A DNA stretch of 7,462 bases from Gammaproteobacteria bacterium (GTDB lineage: Bacteria > Pseudomonadota > Gammaproteobacteria > Pseudomonadales > Pseudomonadaceae), in contig JAAZJF010000168.1 in assembly GCA_012800475.1 (NCBI GenBank), positions 1 through 7,462 of the forward strand. Direction: 5' to 3'. Under the pieces are notes generated by a model. It did not search any database. It saw nothing but the letters and a program-made list of their open reading frames with translations, and was not told the DNA's origin. This document shows positions 6,874 through 7,462 of the stretch, one piece after another. Every line of letters starts with the position of its first letter. Within the stretch, counting starts at the first letter, position 1. Position numbers and translations under genes: made by a program.

Positions 6874-7286
6874 AAATAGAGTTTTACGTTTTACCGACCA
6901 CCCAAACGGCAGACCGCTTAAATGCGGCCTGCCGTTTGGCACATAAAGCCTGGCGTGCAGGCTTTATGACCTTTATTCGCTGCAGCGATGCCAGCCAGCA
7001 AAAAGAAGTGGATGAACTGCTGTGGACCTTTCGTCGACACAGTTTTATTCCCCATGAGCCCTACACAACTACAGCAACTGCTCCAGTGCAGATTGGTATC
7101 GACGAGCGCCCGCACTGGCAAGCTGCGGTATTAATCAACCTAAATCACAGTATGTCCACCCATCTGGACTGCTTTACGCGCGTTATTGAAATCGTCAATC
7201 AAGAACCCGAACTGCTCAAGGTATGTCGCCAAAACTTTGTAAGCTACCGCGAACAAGGCTATCAACCGCAACGCGTCGAACTTTAA
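6870..7286 (+). CDS. holC: DNA polymerase III subunit chi (HolC)
   Basis: Chi is the clamp-loader accessory subunit that, with psi (HolD), links the DNA polymerase III holoenzyme to single-strand binding protein. The 138-residue protein has the family start MKIEFYVLP, the LLWTF motif at residues 50-54 and FIPH at 59-62. It ends near a YREQGY segment (126-131) typical of the C-terminus. The start is GTG at 6870; the next Met is residue 33, too far inside. The GTG overlaps the pepA stop as GTGA, four bases, and only a weak TGGA precedes it. Translation is therefore probably coupled to pepA. The pepA-holC pairing is the standard arrangement in Pseudomonas and many gammaproteobacteria, usually followed by valS, which is not visible here. 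Confidence 0.95.
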   Translation: MKIEFYVLPTTQTADRLNAACRLAHKAWRAGFMTFIRCSDASQQKEVDELLWTFRRHSFIPHEPYTTTATAPVQIGIDERPHWQAAVLINLNHSMSTHLDCFTRVIEIVNQEPELLKVCRQNFVSYREQGYQPQRVEL

Positions 7287-7462
7287 CGTTTGTGATACGC
7301 CTGTGCCTGCACACATAACGACACTCACTGGCTGTTTTTAACTGGCTCTATGTATGGTTTGGCTTGTTTTAATCACACTTTTTAATGCAACAATGGCCGC
7401 TCGGCCTGAAGCCTGATAAAATCAGACAATTAAACATATTTTCTCGCATTCTTCGCAAAGGC
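7287..7462. other. Region after holC, no convincing gene
   Basis: These 176 bases are AT-rich with no strong intrinsic terminator. Small inverted repeats are visible: TGTG/CACA shortly after the holC stop, GGCC/GGCC around a four-base loop near 7395-7406, and CTGAT-AAA-ATCAG at 7413-7425. A short frame from the ATG at 7385 stays open to the edge (26 codons, no Shine-Dalgarno) and is not supported as a gene. The expected downstream gene valS does not begin inside the window. Confidence 0.5.
7359..7386 (+). promoter_or_regulatory. Candidate promoter for the gene beyond the right edge
   Basis: TTGGCT (7359-7364) is followed after 16 bases by TTTAAT (7381-7386). Both are fair sigma-70 matches in an AT-rich intergenic stretch after holC. 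It would drive a plus-strand gene beginning outside the window. Confidence 0.3.

Noticed and set aside
7385..7462. Open frame from ATG to the right edge, 26 codons
   Set aside because: It has no Shine-Dalgarno, overlaps a candidate -10 element, does not resemble the start of ValS, and is too short to judge.

Overview
This looks like chromosomal housekeeping DNA from a gammaproteobacterium of the Pseudomonadaceae. LptF, LptG, PepA and the chi subunit read like Pseudomonas proteins, and lptFG diverging from pepA-holC is the Pseudomonas-type order. The sequence appears to be near half GC by eye (not counted), with many TTA, AAA and ATT codons. That is too AT-rich for a typical fluorescent Pseudomonas and fits a lower-GC relative such as the Thiopseudomonas/Denitrificimonas group. 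The genus is an inference from memory.

Layout. Five genes lie on the minus strand, read from right to left. First come lptF and lptG, which overlap by 8 bases. Then come zapE, an EamA/DMT-family transporter, and a secreted DUF2066 protein cut off by the left edge. On the plus strand, pepA and holC form a second unit overlapping by 4 bases. The two units diverge from about 138 bases (5245-5382) that must hold both promoters. About 176 bases after holC contain no convincing gene.

How the genes work together. LptF and LptG are the inner-membrane pair of the LptB2FG transporter that extracts lipopolysaccharide for export to the outer membrane. ZapE is an AAA+ ATPase linked to the divisome, so its place behind lptG joins envelope and division functions on the map, though no direct partnership is known to me. 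PepA is a cytosolic M17 aminopeptidase. HolC is the chi subunit of the DNA polymerase III clamp loader and is probably translationally coupled to pepA. The EamA transporter and DUF2066 protein have no assigned substrate or role.

I found no mobile element, CRISPR array, RNA gene, phage gene or defence system, and no strong case for a new system. The item most worth a second look is the zapE leader. A long imperfect hairpin (2982-3017) ends three bases before the zapE start codon and overlaps a candidate internal promoter, so zapE translation may depend on where its transcript begins.
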